Below, one piece after another: positions 37,069 through 51,184 of a DNA stretch of 64,000 nucleotides (its first letter is position 1; each line of letters opens with the position of its first letter). Origin of the DNA: Geosiphon pyriformis (taxonomy: Eukaryota > Glomeromycota > Glomeromycetes > Archaeosporales > Geosiphonaceae). The notes beneath the pieces were generated by a model, which made no database searches, was not told the DNA's origin, and worked only from the letters and a program-made list of their open reading frames with translations. A program made the translations under genes and the position numbers. The stretch spans positions 1,287,187-1,351,186 of the forward strand of contig JAAOMT010000003.1 of NCBI GenBank assembly GCA_016748015.1, read 5' to 3'.

Positions 37069-40000
37069 TTATTGCTCAAGCTCATAATCAATTGTATTGA
37101 CCACTTTTTTCCATAGTTTGCACAAATTTTCGAAGCGCCTCAAATTCTTTTTGCGAACTGCAAGGCCACCAGAAGTTATGGATATCTCATGTTCCAACTA
37201 AGGGATGAGATTATTTTAGCGTTAAAATCCAGATAAAGGAGAATAAATATAGAGACCTTTTTAAGAAATGCCTTCCCACGGTGTTTGTCAATTAAGGATA
37301 TTAAAAAAATTTTCCACTCACCAATTTCGCTTCATATTTACGTTTTTTTTGTCCTCGTTTCTTTGATTTCCCAGTTGGTGCTGGTGACACTCGAACTTCA
37401 GCATCGATCAACATGGCTACACGTCTCATTTCCAATTCATGCTCAATTGCGTCTTGAATTTCATGAACATGTTTTTGCAGGCGAATCAAAGAAATACTTG
37501 TGTTGTCTTCATGTTTAGTTTTGTAATCGATAGGCACTGATGGAAAAAATATATTTGAAGGGCAAATATAAACTTTGTTGTCGGCCTTTAATAAAGACAA
37601 ACTCTCCTCAAGTTGGTTTGGGTGAATTCGAATAATGTTGAATCCAAACAAATCTTCGCTTAAATCAACAGGTTTCGTAGGGTCAGTTATCGGCCGGCCG
37701 TTTACGAAGAACCTATAATGGTAAATTCTATCAACTTCTAAGTCAATCGAGACTTCAAAATGTGACTGGCCTTCGAGACGAGTCATTTCGATTTTTTCCC
37801 AATTGGAGAATGTTCCGGCTATGTAAGCTTGTTCGGCATCGTGAGTGAACTCGAATTTTTGAGATACGCTCGAATGTAAAACGGTCTACCATATTAAAAT
37901 ATCATGTGCATGAATGTAAACTAAGTAAGCTTTGTTTGCAAAAGACTTTAAATCATAAATAACCCGAGAATTTTCCTTGAAAGATTATTGGAAAAGTCCC
38001 CAAACCAGAATTAACAGAAATCTAGTAAAAACGTGAAGAGCTTGTTTTGTAAATATTTTGAGGCCACTTACACGATTTTTGGGTTCAAAAATCAAGCTCC
38101 GTGGATGATTTAAATCCGTTTTCTCGCTTTCCGTAAAAAGCTCGTAATCTTGTGATTTTTTTTGGGTATCTTCTCATTTGCAAAAGAAAAATTAGCGATA
38201 TTTTCATCATAAAGCTTGATATTTTTGTTGCAATACTTACCTTGTTCGCTAGAATTTTGAAAATGCGTAGCCTTTTCCAATACCTCAACATCAGGACAAA
38301 TGGATGACTCCTTTCGTGAGACTTTAATTTTTGTAATTAGTAATTGATTTCCCTCGGCTCTTTCTTGGGCATTGAATTCTTCAGTTTGATGAAGGCTGGC
38401 GAATGTATTTGCTCGAGTTTCAGTGTCACTTTTCTCTAATGTTGAAAGAAAAGTTGCGTTCTTTATTTCAGAATAAAAACTGCAAAATCGAATGACAATT
38501 CCATGGTTGTCTAAGAAATTAGACTAAATTGCTTCATTAAACCAAATTTAAAGCTCCCACACCTGCTACAGTAGCATTTTCTTGAATTTCACTTGGATCT
38601 ACAATTTTGTCAGTTTTTGATCGAGCTGAAATTTCCTGCTTTTGGTAGGGATCCCTTTCAGCAAAAACCTGTTGAATTAAGCCAAAGTCATTTTTCTCTC
38701 GAATTTCGTTTTTTCGAAGATTCTCCTCACAAATGAGATCCCTTTCTGGGTACTCATTTATTTCTTCATTTCCTTCAATGTCTTCGGAGCTCCCTGTATT
38801 TAGCTGAAGAGAAATCTCATTGTTCTGCCAAAGATGAATTGTTTGCGATGCGAGATCAGAATCATTTTCACTTTCAGGCTTTTGCAAACTTTGCTCGGTT
38901 TTTGGAAATAGAATTTGTTCAACTTCATAAGAAATTGGTTTTTTTTCTTTAACCTTGGTTTCTAGATTCTCAGATGTATTAAAATTGTCGACGGAGATGC
39001 GATTGTCAAATTCCCCGGTTTCAGCAGAGAATTCTTCAAGATATTCCTGTTTTTGGTCTTCATCGTCAATGTTTTTGTCAGCCGACTCTTGCATAGAAGA
39101 TTGTTCCTCGACGTGAATTTCATAAGGAACTAGTTCTCTTTCTTTAACCTCAGGCTCTAAATTTTCGACGAAGACGCGATTTTCAGATTCCCTGGTTTCA
39201 AACTGCTCCTGTTTTTCACGAGCAGGGACTTCTCCAAGATATCCCTTTTTTTGGTCATCATCATCGAGATCGTTCTCAGTTGACTCCAGCATAGTAGATT
39301 TTTCTTCGACATGAACTTCATAAGCAACTGGTTCTCTTTCTTTAGCTTCAGGTTCTAAATTCTCAGGGGTGTTAAAATTATCGACGGAGACGCGATTATC
39401 AAATTTACCAGTTTCGAAATGTTCTTGTTTTTCACGAGTAGAGACTTCTCCAAGATATCCCTCTTTTTGGTCTTCGTCATCGAGGTCGTTGTCAGTTGAC
39501 TCTTGCATAGGAGATTGTTCCTCGCCAGGAACTTCATAAAGAAGTGGTTCTCTTTCTTTAATCTGGGGTTCTAGATTCTCAGAGGTATTAGAAATTTCGA
39601 CAAAGATGGGATTGTCAAATTCCTCGGTTTCCAACTGCTCCTGTTTTTCATGAGCAGAAACTTCTTTAAGATATCCTTCTTTTTGATCTTGACCGGAGAC
39701 GTCTTTATGCTCAGATTCTAGGTTGGGAGGGGATTTAAAACTCTCGAGAAATATGCCGTTGTCCAAATATCGCGTTTTTGATTGTTCCTCAAAGCATTCA
39801 TTTTGGGTTTTCCAAGAAGCATTGACTTCCTCTTGGTTTAAAACCTCGGCTTTAATTTCGTGAAAATTGAATTCAGTTCGCTGCAAGGATTCCCTTTCAA
39901 TTTTATCAAGATTTAATTTCTCATAAAACGTTTCAAGCCCTAAATTTGATGCTAAAGCATTTGCTAAATCTTCAACATCATCAGATTCCCTCGCTTCTTC

Positions 40001-40993
40001 ATAATTTCCTTTATTGCCATGCAATAATTGTTGTTTTGGTATTTCAGAGGTTTTTTCGTCAATCGTTTTGAGGGTTCCCCGAGAGGGTGTATCCCGAAAG
40101 ACTGATTCAAAATCCTCTCGAGATGAATTAGAATTACCTTCATGAATTAGAATTGCATTTCTTGCCTCCTCATCATCTTGACCACTTTGAAGTAAAGGAA
40201 TTGTGTCAACAGAGATTTTGCGAGTTTCCAATATTTCATGAAAAATTTCCTGCTCAGAGGCTTCATTATCAAATCTCATGACTTCGCCTAAATCATCATT
40301 TTCGATGTCTTGGGACCAGTCAAAAGATCGTAAAAATTGCATATTTTGATCTTGTGAGGCATTTATGACTGAATTATCTGCGAGTAATTGGGAAATAGAC
40401 GGTTCTTTCTTTTCAGCGGAGTGAACATCTTTTTGTTGAGAGTATTTATCACTCTCGGAAATTTCCTCAATACGCAGACGTTTGTCTTGATGTTCTAGCA
40501 TGTTGATGTAGTCAAGGGGACAAATATGCTTTTCTGGGCGCTTGATATCTTTTTCTATTTGTTTTTCACATTTAGTGAGAAAATTTTCAGTCCCGCTGCT
40601 ATCCTTATTTTCAGTCGGTTCCTTCTGTTGAATTATCACCTTTTTTTTCTTTTTAAGACTCCCAGATTCTTTCCCAATATTTTCCTTCTTATCCTTTTGT
40701 ATGAGTTTCTTTGATTTTTTTTCCACCTTTGAAGTAACTTCAAGGTTCCATTCTTCTGGCACCACTTCTATCCAGTGGTTGATTACTCGTATTTTTCCTT
40801 GTGAATTAATCATGTCATCTTTCAAAATATGCGCGTAAGTATCTTTGATACTTTGGACTTTCTGATGTATTATAGGAAGATGAAGAGTTTCATATGTAAC
40901 AATAGCTAGAGCCTCGCTTATTGAAAGAAGACGTTTTGACTTTTCGGTCGGGATAAAGCATGGTTTGTTTGATGATCTCTTCTTAAATTTCAT
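37069..40993 (-). CDS. large acidic protein with C-terminal AMPK-type glycogen-binding domain
   Basis: Five exons (38563-40993, 38241-38510, 38072-38148, 37322-37885, 37069-37197) give 1,156 aa; all phases fit. The start ATG 40993 follows stops. The N-terminus is basic; the middle is acidic, Glu/Lys-rich and probably disordered, and includes four tandem repeats of about 72 aa. At about residues 930-1010 an E-set/CBM48-like domain reads FEFTHDAEQAYIAGTFSNWE, then FEVSIDLEVDRIYHYRFFVN and DPTKPVD. This is the pattern of AMPK-beta glycogen-binding modules (Y-x-x-G-T-F-x-x-W). The rest of AMPK-beta (the ASC domain) is absent, so it is not SNF4/SIP-type. The C-terminus is helical and basic. Function unknown; a scaffold near glycogen or membranes is only a guess. 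Confidence 0.8.
38890..39694 (-). repeat. four tandem coding repeats of about 216 bp
   Basis: Protein units begin DQKEGYLKEVS, DQKEGYLGEVS, DQKKGYLGEVP and DQKQEYLEEFS. Each then carries FDNR-like, ENLEP-KERE and YEV-EE words. Later units are shortened by small in-frame losses. Confidence 0.85.
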
Positions 40994-42764
40994 TTAGCTT
41001 CAATAATATTATGTAGGATGATTGAAAGAAATAAATGATCGAGAAACGTTTATGTAAAGGCATAAAGAAAAGGTCTGCTTTATATTGGGAACTAGTTCTT
41101 ATAAATCTATAAATATCAGTGATATTTGAACGATGAATTGGAAATAATTCCGTAACATAATTTCTCAATTTTCAAGTTTGATAAAGGGGATTTTTTTTAC
41201 AAATTTAACCTCAGAACAAATAAAAATTGACAGTAAACCTTGATAAATTAATGAGATCATTTCTATGACCACAAGAGGAGGTGAATAAGATTTTTTTTTA
41301 TTAATTCTAAAGAAGAATTGTAATATACATTTAAATTTTTTTTGAGTATCATATAAACTGATGGGGGGAATTAAAAATATTTTAAAATTCCTTGTGAGTA
41401 GACTAAAAAATTTCATGATTCACTTTTCTGGTCCCTTTAATTTTTGAATGAACACCGTTTAAATAGATAATTTAATTAAAATTCGATATTTTTCAAAATT
41501 TCAAAATTCTTTTGATTAAAAAGTTTATTTTTTTTGGTTATTCAACAACTGTGGAATATTTGGTCTCTTCTTCCATCAAGATTCTTAATGAACTGCCAAA
41601 TTTCAACATATCCCATCTTTCCTTTCCAATAAATTTATTAAATGGTTTTCACAGTCAATTTTAATATGAGGCCTGTAACATTCTTTAAAACATGATGGAA
41701 TACTTATAAATCGAGCTCTATAAAAGCGAGGTGCAACAAAATTAAGGCTTATTCCCAAAAAGAAAAGGACTAAATAGCAAAATTTTATCCGTTTTTATTA
41801 TTGGGTATGTATGTATGTGGTCGAAAGGATATTATAGTAAAAGTTATACAATTTCGTTGGGAAATTGATTAGATTATTTATTCTTTTTACAATTAAACGC
41901 AATTAAAATGAATGAAATTGTCTTTAATAAAATTTTTTCATATCAAAAAATGAATCCGTAACATACGTATTAGAAAGGAATTATAAAAACATTATTTTTA
42001 TTGTTAAATTCTATCTCCAAAAAATTTTCCTTTTAGTTGGTAAATCGTATTTTTTGTGCATTCATGTTTTTCCTCTCCTAATCCCTAAAAGACTAAAAAA
42101 AATATTTTTACCTTACTGGAAAAGGATGGACCATAGTGTCATTATTGAGTCATCGATATCCACTAAAATTTTATCCTTTGTTTATTTTGAAAATTTTTAC
42201 GTAATCTTTTTATATCAAATTAATTAAAGTTCAAATTTTATTTGATATATGTTTTATGGGAAATTAAATAAAAAAGTTTTTATGCTTTTTATGCATATTA
42301 TATTTTTTATTAAATAACATTGCATTAAAACTTTTTAATATTGTATCTATCTGGGTGAGATTTTCTATATGAATCAAAATTTTTTCTAGAATCTTTAAAG
42401 TCACTATAATCCCGAAAAACGATCATTCAAAAGGCTAATAATTCTTAAGTTTATTAATTTACCAGCTATTTACATCCAAAACGAGCACAGTCTCCAACAG
42501 CTTTGAGTGATGTTTACGAAAGAACCACCTTCTCTCAATCAATCAAATCAAATCAAATCAATCAGCTAACCAACCAACCACAAACAATTGAATCGCTAAT
42601 CTCGTCGTTGAAAATATCTCAAATATAATAATAGATTTACAATACACGAGAATAATGAGAATAATGGGAATATAGATTCAAGGGAACATCAAAAAAGGCT
42701 TGCTTTAGAAAGTGGATATGTGTCAATTAACCCTTGAATTTCTAAAAATGAGTCCGCCCATAAA
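40994..42764. other. intergenic DNA
   Basis: Likely promoter of the glycogen-binding-domain gene and 3' flank of the SAP gene. AT-rich; a short AATCA-type repeat lies near 42,530-42,570. No gene seen. Confidence 0.45.
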
Positions 42765-44418
42765 TTAAGGCCGCTCACCAGTATTGGCTAATATGATTTC
42801 ATAAAGTGAAAATATCATCGAAGCTCCAGCACCACTGTATATGACAGCTTCCGGTATGAAATCCCGTACGTCCTCTGCCCAATCAAAATTTCCAGAAGAC
42901 ACAAACCAAATGCAATATTGGGCAACGGCAAAAGCCAACGGGCTGACAGAATGACGATGAGGTTCAAAGTTGAAGATGTAGCCAAATAACAGTGGAATGC
43001 TCACAAGATACGTTGAAAAAACTAATAATGGACGCCAGAAACGATGCCAATCTGCAAAGATGCTCAAATCTGGCCCCATAAAATTTATAGGATAACCTTC
43101 GTGTCCAGTCGAAAAAGACGGAAATATCACGGTAATTACCTATGATCGTTTTAATGATTAGCCTAAATTTTTATTTAAAATTATTCGAAACAAAAACAAA
43201 AAATATTGAGAATAGAAATACCTCAACCCATTCAATTGACGTGTATAAAAAGATGCCTAGTTGCAAGGCTATGATAGTGATAGCAAATGCTTTTGTATTA
43301 GATATGTACTGGGAAATGATAAGAAAAGTTGTCAAGTATTAGGTAAATTTTTTGAAGTACGATAACTTTATATATTAAATAAATACCTCTCTTAATGTCA
43401 CAATCTTATTATTGATTCTGTTAAGCTTGAAGATTTTGTTAATAATACTAAATCGTTCTTCAGTAATTTCAACGTCAGTTTGTCGATTTCGAGGCGAGGT
43501 CAATAAGTAAGAATCAATTTCAGGTTCAGATGAAGGTTGAGCTTCAGCTTCACGTTCAGCTTCAGCCTCAGCTTCCTTTGGGATTTCTTCCTAATAAATG
43601 TGGAAATATGATATAATTAAATTTATCATTAATATATTATCTTTTGTCAAAATCACTACCTGGTTCTGGTTTTGATTTTGGTTTTGGTTTTGGTTTTGGT
43701 TTTGGTTTTGGTTTTGATTTTGATTTTGATTTTGGTTTTCAACGGATTCATCTGTTAACTCTTCTGACCGACTATGAGACAAATATAATATAATATAATT
43801 CAATTGATTTTAGTAGAACCTAGTTTTTCTTCCAGTAAAGATAGATGACTGCTGCAAAAGGAAAAACAGACCTGTCCCCATTCACATTGAATGCTTCTCT
43901 TTGTTTTTTTGTTTCAATAGGAGTCGATGACGTTTTGCGAGGAGAGAACCGACGTAGTGATCCAGATTTTCTTGATATATTTTCAACTATTGGTTCTTCA
44001 GAACTATCCTCTTTCTGACTTTCTAAATATGCTCTATAAAGTTAAAAGGGAGCTATATATTAGAGGCTTAGAGTAAAACAAATTGCATAAACATCAATGA
44101 CGTGAAGAGAGTTTTACTACCTTATCCTATCCTCTAAATCACTCCTAAGACCTTTGGTACTTAACCCTAATTCAATGGCGAGGTCTACAAACAACAATCA
44201 CAAGTGAAACAAAGTATAAGAAGGCGGAGAGTTATTTCTAGAGCTGCGATGGGACATTCGTTGAGTAAACGAAACAAATTTAATGACAGTTTTAAAAAAG
44301 AAAAGTAACACATAATACCTTTGAGTTCAGGCTTTTTCTTACTTTTAAGTGTAGCAAGTGTAATTGGGGAAGACATGTCGCTAGAAGTTTCGCTCTTTTG
44401 CTCAGCGTCTAAGACCAT
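42765..44418 (-). CDS. SAP-domain integral membrane protein
   Basis: Seven exons (44319-44418, 44121-44184, 43872-44033, 43660-43771, 43387-43590, 43222-43308, 42765-43139) give 367 aa with consistent phases. Residues about 27-55 form a SAP-like helix-extended-helix (KKKPELKDLAIELGLSTKGL, then RSDLEDRIRAYLE), a module usually binding DNA. A basic Ser-rich stretch and an Asn-Gln dipeptide tract follow, then an acidic part, and finally about four hydrophobic spans (AFAITIIALQLGIFLYT; PLLVFSTYLVSIPLLFGYIF; LAFAVAQYCIWFVSS; AVIYSGAGASMIFSLYEII). SAP plus multiple C-terminal TMs occurs in uncharacterised fungal proteins and would suit an inner nuclear membrane protein that touches chromatin, but that is inference. 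No gene symbol is assigned. Confidence 0.75.
43667..43739 (-). repeat. Asn-Gln coding hexanucleotide repeat
   Basis: About twelve AACCAA/AATCAA units within exon 4 of the SAP gene. They encode an (NQ) tract that is prone to length change. Confidence 0.9.
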
Positions 44419-44639
44419 CTGATAAAAGCAAAGACGAAGCGAAAGTGAATGGGAAATGACTTGTTTTTATTTTTTAGGATTACTAGATTTATCGTGAGAT
44501 TGGGTAAACATTGCAAATCTAGCCAATTTGTGTGACGAACGCGTTCAAGCGGCTGTTGTAACACAAATGCAAAGGAAGTCTCGAGAATTATACGGGCAAA
44601 AGGGGCTAAAAAAGTGAAAGAATGTTTTTTTCATAAATT

Positions 44640-47600
44640 TGTACATAATCACACAACATCTTGTCTTGCATTGCATTTCCATCGATTTTTGGCAACTTGG
44701 CATTCAGATAAAAACTTCAATTTTTAAACTTAAAAAGTTTTTTAACCTATAAATTTTTATTTCAAAATATATACTTAATAAAATATTTTTTATTAAAAGC
44801 ATTTGACTTGTATTAAAGATTATTATTTTAAAAGCATAAAAATTGATGGTTCATTACCAATTAATACCGATTGAGTTTTGGCTTATTTGTAAAAAGTAAA
44901 TATTTTTATCATTTATGTCAATTAACAATTATATCAATTATGTGCCCAATTCAATAATACAAATAATGGAATAATAAATTTAAAAAACTTCTTATTAATA
45001 CAATACAATATAATATATTATATATAATATAATATAATACATACAATTAATATTTTGCATTATTGCATAATACATTAATTTATTTAAATAATACACAATT
45101 GTTAAAAATAATACAATTTAATACAATTCAAAAATATATTTTATCCTATTTTACAAAAACATATATTAATTTAATTAATTTTTGTTAATAATTACGATTA
45201 ATTATATAATGTAAAAATACAATTAAAAAACAAAACAAAAATCTTTACTATTATTATTATTATTATTCTTTATTATTTAACATTTACAATTTACTGAAAG
45301 CTTATTTAAAACCACAAAAACGAAACAAAATAAATAAATGAATATTTATTTTAAAACAAAAATATAATATTATACTTTAACATATTGTGAAATAAAAAAT
45401 GTGAATAAAAAAAAATTTTTAACATTTTAATATTCAAAAAAAATTATATCATAGATATTTAATTAATATATTTATGAAAAAATTTTTTATTTTGAAAATA
45501 AATTAATTAAAAACTAATTATAATAAATATAAATATATACAAAACAAAACAAAAAAAAACATATATAAATTAATAAATACTTAAATTATAATTAAAAACA
45601 ACCCTTATTTTAAAATAATTTAATATATTTATCTAAGAATAATTTGTAAAAGTTTAAAATTATTATTAAAACTTGTAAAGAGGTAAGAAAATTTTTACAA
45701 ATATATCTAATAAAAAAAAATATAATAATTAATTTTCAATTAATTTTTAACAATATTTAATCTAAAACTGAATAAATATAAAATTTTAATTTTTTAAATT
45801 TAAACATTTTATGTCTTTGAAACACAATTAAAATTTTGTTTTCTTAATTTATATTCATCAATTTTTAAATTTTATAAAATTGATAATTAGTTATAATGTT
45901 TATTGTAAAAATATGTTTAATTATAAAAAATACAATTATTTAATGATTTCGATTGAAAAAATCGAAAAAAGAATAACACAAGAGTTTTAATTTCTTTTAT
46001 TTAATTTAATAAATTGAATAAAAATCGTTTATAAAATAATAATAATAATAAGATATATTCTATTAATGAAAAATCTTGAATATTAAATAAATATAAATTA
46101 ATAATTTTTTATTAAATTATTAATTCAAAATTTATTTTGAAATTTAAAATAATAAATTATAAAAAATTTAAATATTTTTTTAATGTGTTTAAATCCAATT
46201 TTTAATTAATAATAATTTAAAAAATATTTTAAATATAAAACAGATATTAGAACAAAAAAACTAAATAAATAAAGTAGATAAATTTAATAATATCAATTAT
46301 AATTTATAAATTTTAAGATTCAATTAGTTTATTTTATATAATAGATTAAGTAATTTAAGTATAATTATTAAAAAAATAAAATTTGGTTTAAAAGCTAAAT
46401 TTATTTTTAATATTACTATTATATATAATTTTTATAATTTAAAATTTTTATAATTTTTATTTATTTTTACACTTTTTTAGAGTTATTCTGGTATTTTTAT
46501 TGGTATTTCTGAAATTTCTGATATTATATTATTTTTTTAATCTTAATATTTAATTAATTGGTTATAATATATTATAAATATTAATTATTCTTTTTATTTT
46601 CTTTATAAATAATAACATTAAAAATAATTTAATAAAAAATTCAAAACTAAAACATAGAATTAATTTATAAAAAGTTAAATTTACCAAAAAAATAAAAAAC
46701 ATTAAAATAAAACATTAAATATTAAATGTTAAAATATTATACAAAAAACTTTAAACCAAAATTTTTATATTTATTAAATTTTTTAGATATTATTAAAAAT
46801 TATTAAAATTAAATTATAAGACTTAATTTGATAAATTTACTTATAGTAATAATATTTAAAAAAATTTAAAATACAAATATTATACAAAAAGTTTTATATT
46901 ATTTTTAAACATTAATTAAAAATCAATTTTAATATAAGATATTTTAATTTTAAAAAAAATACCAAATATTAAAATAAAAATTAATTATTTAGAAATTTGT
47001 TAATTAACAATAATTTTTTAATTATTATTAAAAACAGCACTATTAAAAAACAGGAAAAAAATGATTTGGTTTTATTTAATTAGTTTAATTTTTAAGATTA
47101 AATAATTTAATAAATTAATTAAATAAAATTATATGTAAAAATATAATTTATTTTGCTTTTAAAATCAATATTAACCAAAAACCAACATATTAAGTAATAT
47201 AACCAAAAATTAATTTAAACCAAAATTAATTAATATGTTTTTATTATTATTATTTAAAATAAAAATTAAAGTTTATTTATAATCAAAACAAAATTAAATA
47301 TTATAATTAATATAAATAATATAAAATTAACAAAAAGCTAAAAAATAGATAAAATTAAAACTCTTATAAGAAAAAAAACTGACTTTAAAAATAAAAAAAG
47401 TTTTTTAAATATTTTAAAAAGATTAATTATTATCAATAAAAATTTGATTTATTAATTAACATAAAATTATTTTTATAATTTTTATTATTAATTAGCATAT
47501 ATTATTATTTTAATTTATTACTTATTATTTTATTAAATTATTAAATAATAATATCTAATCAATAACTTAATTTATACAATATACAAATACAACTAAATAT

Positions 47601-49590
47601 AATAATCAGATTATATGATATATTAAATTATATAACATTCAAAAATTTACTAAAATATTTAAAAATTTGATAAATATTTAATAATTTATTAAAATAATTA
47701 ATAGTTTATAGAAAAAATTTGTAGTTTACCAAAATATATTTTTAGTTTACTAAAATATTAAAAAAAATACAAAATCATAAAATAATATTATAACAAATTA
47801 TATAAAAAAAGCTTTTTTTTTCGAAAAAATATATTTTTGTTTAAAATTATTTTATTTAATTTAGATAAGTAATTAGTTTTTATAAATTAATTTAATAAAT
47901 TTATATTTTAAATATTACCAAATTTTAATAATATTTAAAACAAAAAAAATATATCAAAAATTTAATTTAATTTAAAAATTATTAATCTAATATTTAAAAT
48001 AAAATTTTTTTTAAATAAAATTACAATAAAAATTTACAATTAAAATTATTTATTAGAATTATTAAAATATATAAATTATAATTTATTTATTAAAATTACT
48101 TATTTTAAATATTTGTTTTATTAAAACAACTATTGTTAACAATATTTATTTTAAAAATTTAATAATATTTAAACAATAATTTTTAATTATAACTATTAAC
48201 AGAATATTAATTTTCTATTTATTGTTTTTTTATTATTATTTATTTTGTTTTATTTTGTTGTTTGTTGTTTAAACTAATTGATTAAAAAAAAGTATTAAAA
48301 TTATAACATTAAAAATTATTTGGTAAAAAATATAAAAATAAGCATAAAATTAACTTATTAATAATTAAATTTTTTATTAAAAATAAAAACACCAAAATAA
48401 ACTAGTTATTATATTAAAAAAATCAAATATTAAATATTATTATTTATTATTATTTAAATTTTTGCTTATTATACAAAAAACTTAATTCTTAAAATTTTTA
48501 AATTCATTAAAAATTTTCAGATTAATTAATTAATTTATAATATTAATTTATAGACTATTAAATTATATATATATTTATAATAATATAATATTTTTTTAAT
48601 TAAATAACAATTTATTTACTATTGTTAAAATTCTTAATAAATTTGGTTTTTATATGTTTAATAAACATATATCTTTATTTTTAATCATATTTTTTTTTGA
48701 AAATTTTATAAATATTTTTCTAATATTATGTTTTATAACTTTAAATATTTGAATTATTGTTTGTATTTTTAAATAATACTTGTTTTTAATAATAATAAAA
48801 TAATAATTGCAATTATGTTTTTTTTTTAAATTTTATGAGTAAAATTCAAATATTATTTAATATAATATATTAAATTAAGTAATTTAAATTAAATATAAAT
48901 AATGTATTTACTATACATAATCAATTACTTAAAACAATTAAAATAACATTAAGTTTTTATATAAACATTAATATTATTATTAATATTAAAAATAAATAAA
49001 CATAAAATACATATGTTAAAGCTAATATTCAAAGTTTTAACAATATTAAGTAATTTAATTATATTTCTTAACAATATATTTAAAAAACTATTAATAAAAA
49101 AAGGCACCAAACTATTTAATAAAATTAAATTTTTTTTTCATAATTATATAATGCTTAAAATAGATAAATCAAATTTTATTTTTATAAATTAAAGCCAAAT
49201 TATATATAAAACTTACAATTTTATTAACAACAATCTTAGAATTTCTAAAAACAAAGAAAAACTTCAAAAATTAAGTCTTAAAAACAAAATTTTTGTACAA
49301 AATAGTATATACTATAGTATTTAATAAACATAATAATAATAATTAAGACATATAAAATAAAGATCTGTATAAATCAGAAAAAAATTCTTATAATAGTCTA
49401 AAAAACCAACAAAATATTATAAATAATAGAATCTAATAAACATAAAAATAATTAATTAAAAAACTTAATATTACTATACAAAAAACATAAAACACTATAG
49501 TAATATTTATTTATAAATATTTGTAAACAGTCATAAGCAACCAATAATAAAAAGTCTTTATAAAATAAAATAAACACCTATAGTAATTCA
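44640..49590. other. AT desert, no gene
   Basis: About 5 kb of extreme AT richness and almost no CpG. Plus strand is A-rich with C more frequent than G, the mirror image of 21.8-24.5 kb. This fits decayed repeats lying in the opposite orientation. Confidence 0.55.
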
Positions 49591-49599
49591 ATTTATATA

Positions 49600-50600
49600 T
49601 CTAGCTATTATATGAGAATTTAAATACAATACTTATAAAGAATCAGCCCAATCTATGTTTTTGAATAAACTTTGATCTAAAATAATGATATTATAATTGG
49701 TTTTTTAATAAATAATATGTCTTGTATTTTCAAATATATATGTACTATTAGTCCTTAAAAATTTTTTTAAACTATAGTTAGAAACACCAAATTCAAAAAA
49801 AAACATAATACTAACCAATATATTAGCTTTATTATTATAAAAAACACCAAAATAATTTTTAATTTTAAACCAAAACACATGTAAATTTTTTTATTAATTA
49901 TTTTTACAATATAATAATATTTTATTTAACAATAAACACAAAAACCAGACAATACTGAGATTATCTTCAAAAAACAAATTTTCAAAGCTATTTAACTATT
50001 TAAAAACACCATAATTATATAAAAAAAAAGATGTATTTCAAAATCAACATAATAGCTTATAACTTAGCTAAAATAAATAATATCAGACCAAAAATTTTAA
50101 TATTAATACTTAAATCTAAATTTTCAAAAAATAGTACAACACTAGTTTTTATGTTTATTAAATTTAAACTTTTTAGAAAATTATTAGTGTAAACAAAAAT
50201 ACAGAAAAGATTAATTTTTAATAATTTATTATATATTTAATAAAATTTTTCAGAATACAAGATATTTGAAAACTAAATATCTTTTAAAAAAAATATATAT
50301 TTGTAGATTTATTAAAATATCTAAATATGCTACTGTTAATTCAAACTATATAGAGACTAAACTATAAAAATCAAGCTATTTTCAATGCTTAAAGCTTTTT
50401 TAGTTAAGAATTTTACTATTTTTATTATGCAGTTATTCAATAAAAACAATATTAAAATATTTAATTAAGCAACAAATCTTAAAAAAACAGAATTACCAAG
50501 AACTACAAACATTAAAGTATTTCTAAAAAACCAAAATACCAAAAACAAAAAGCCATTTAGAAATAAATTATAATCACAAAAATTTTTATCATATTAGTTT
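49600..50600 (-). mobile_element. decayed LINE relic, RNase H part
   Basis: Collinear with LINE B 15,700-16,650. The clearest match is 49,860-49,915 against 15,965-16,020 (shared word CAAATTTTTTT-like core) and 50,480-50,560 against 16,585-16,660. Most G and C positions have become A or T. No frame survives. Confidence 0.65.
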
Positions 50601-51184
50601 CAATTAGCATTACTTTTAATTTATGTTGAATTTTTATTTAATATATTATTATTATTCTTTTATTTAAGAATCTGAAAGTTAGCTTAGTGAGTTTTTTTAA
50701 CTTTCTAATAAGTATTCAATAATTTTTTCTGGTGAATGTCTTTATTATTAAATTTGGTATATGACATAATGTTTTTATTAAAATTGTTGCTAATAGCCAC
50801 TGTTATGCTAGTTTTTTAAGAAAAATTCTTGTTATATTTTTACATTTTTAATTGTGTTTTTTCTTAAAACTTCTATGAAAATACTTTTTTTATCTTGTAC
50901 TAATATTAAATATCTGTATTTTTTTACTTATAGTAAAAAAGTACTTTATTTCTAATAAATTAAAAGAGAATTAAAAATAAAAAGTAAAATTTAACAAAAA
51001 TTAGTATTTCTAAAATAATCTTAATTAGAGATTATTTTTTTAAAAATATAGAGAGCTTATTCTAAATTTTTAAGTTAATTGTTGATTTTGGCCAAGATAT
51101 TACAAGTATTTTTTATATAATTTTATGTATTTAATATTTTTTTAATGTGTTTTTAATTTTGTTAAGCTTGGGTTTTATTTGTGC

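Noticed and set aside
27161-44418. U12-type introns in the window's own genes
   Set aside because: All donors I could place are GTAAG, GTATG, GTAAT or similar U2 forms; no ATATCCTT or GTATCCTT donor occurs at an exon end.
27161-44418. A functional gene cluster of the five co-oriented minus-strand genes
   Set aside because: Tyrosine breakdown, an unknown polyQ protein, endocytosis, glycogen binding and a SAP membrane protein share no pathway; spacing is ordinary.
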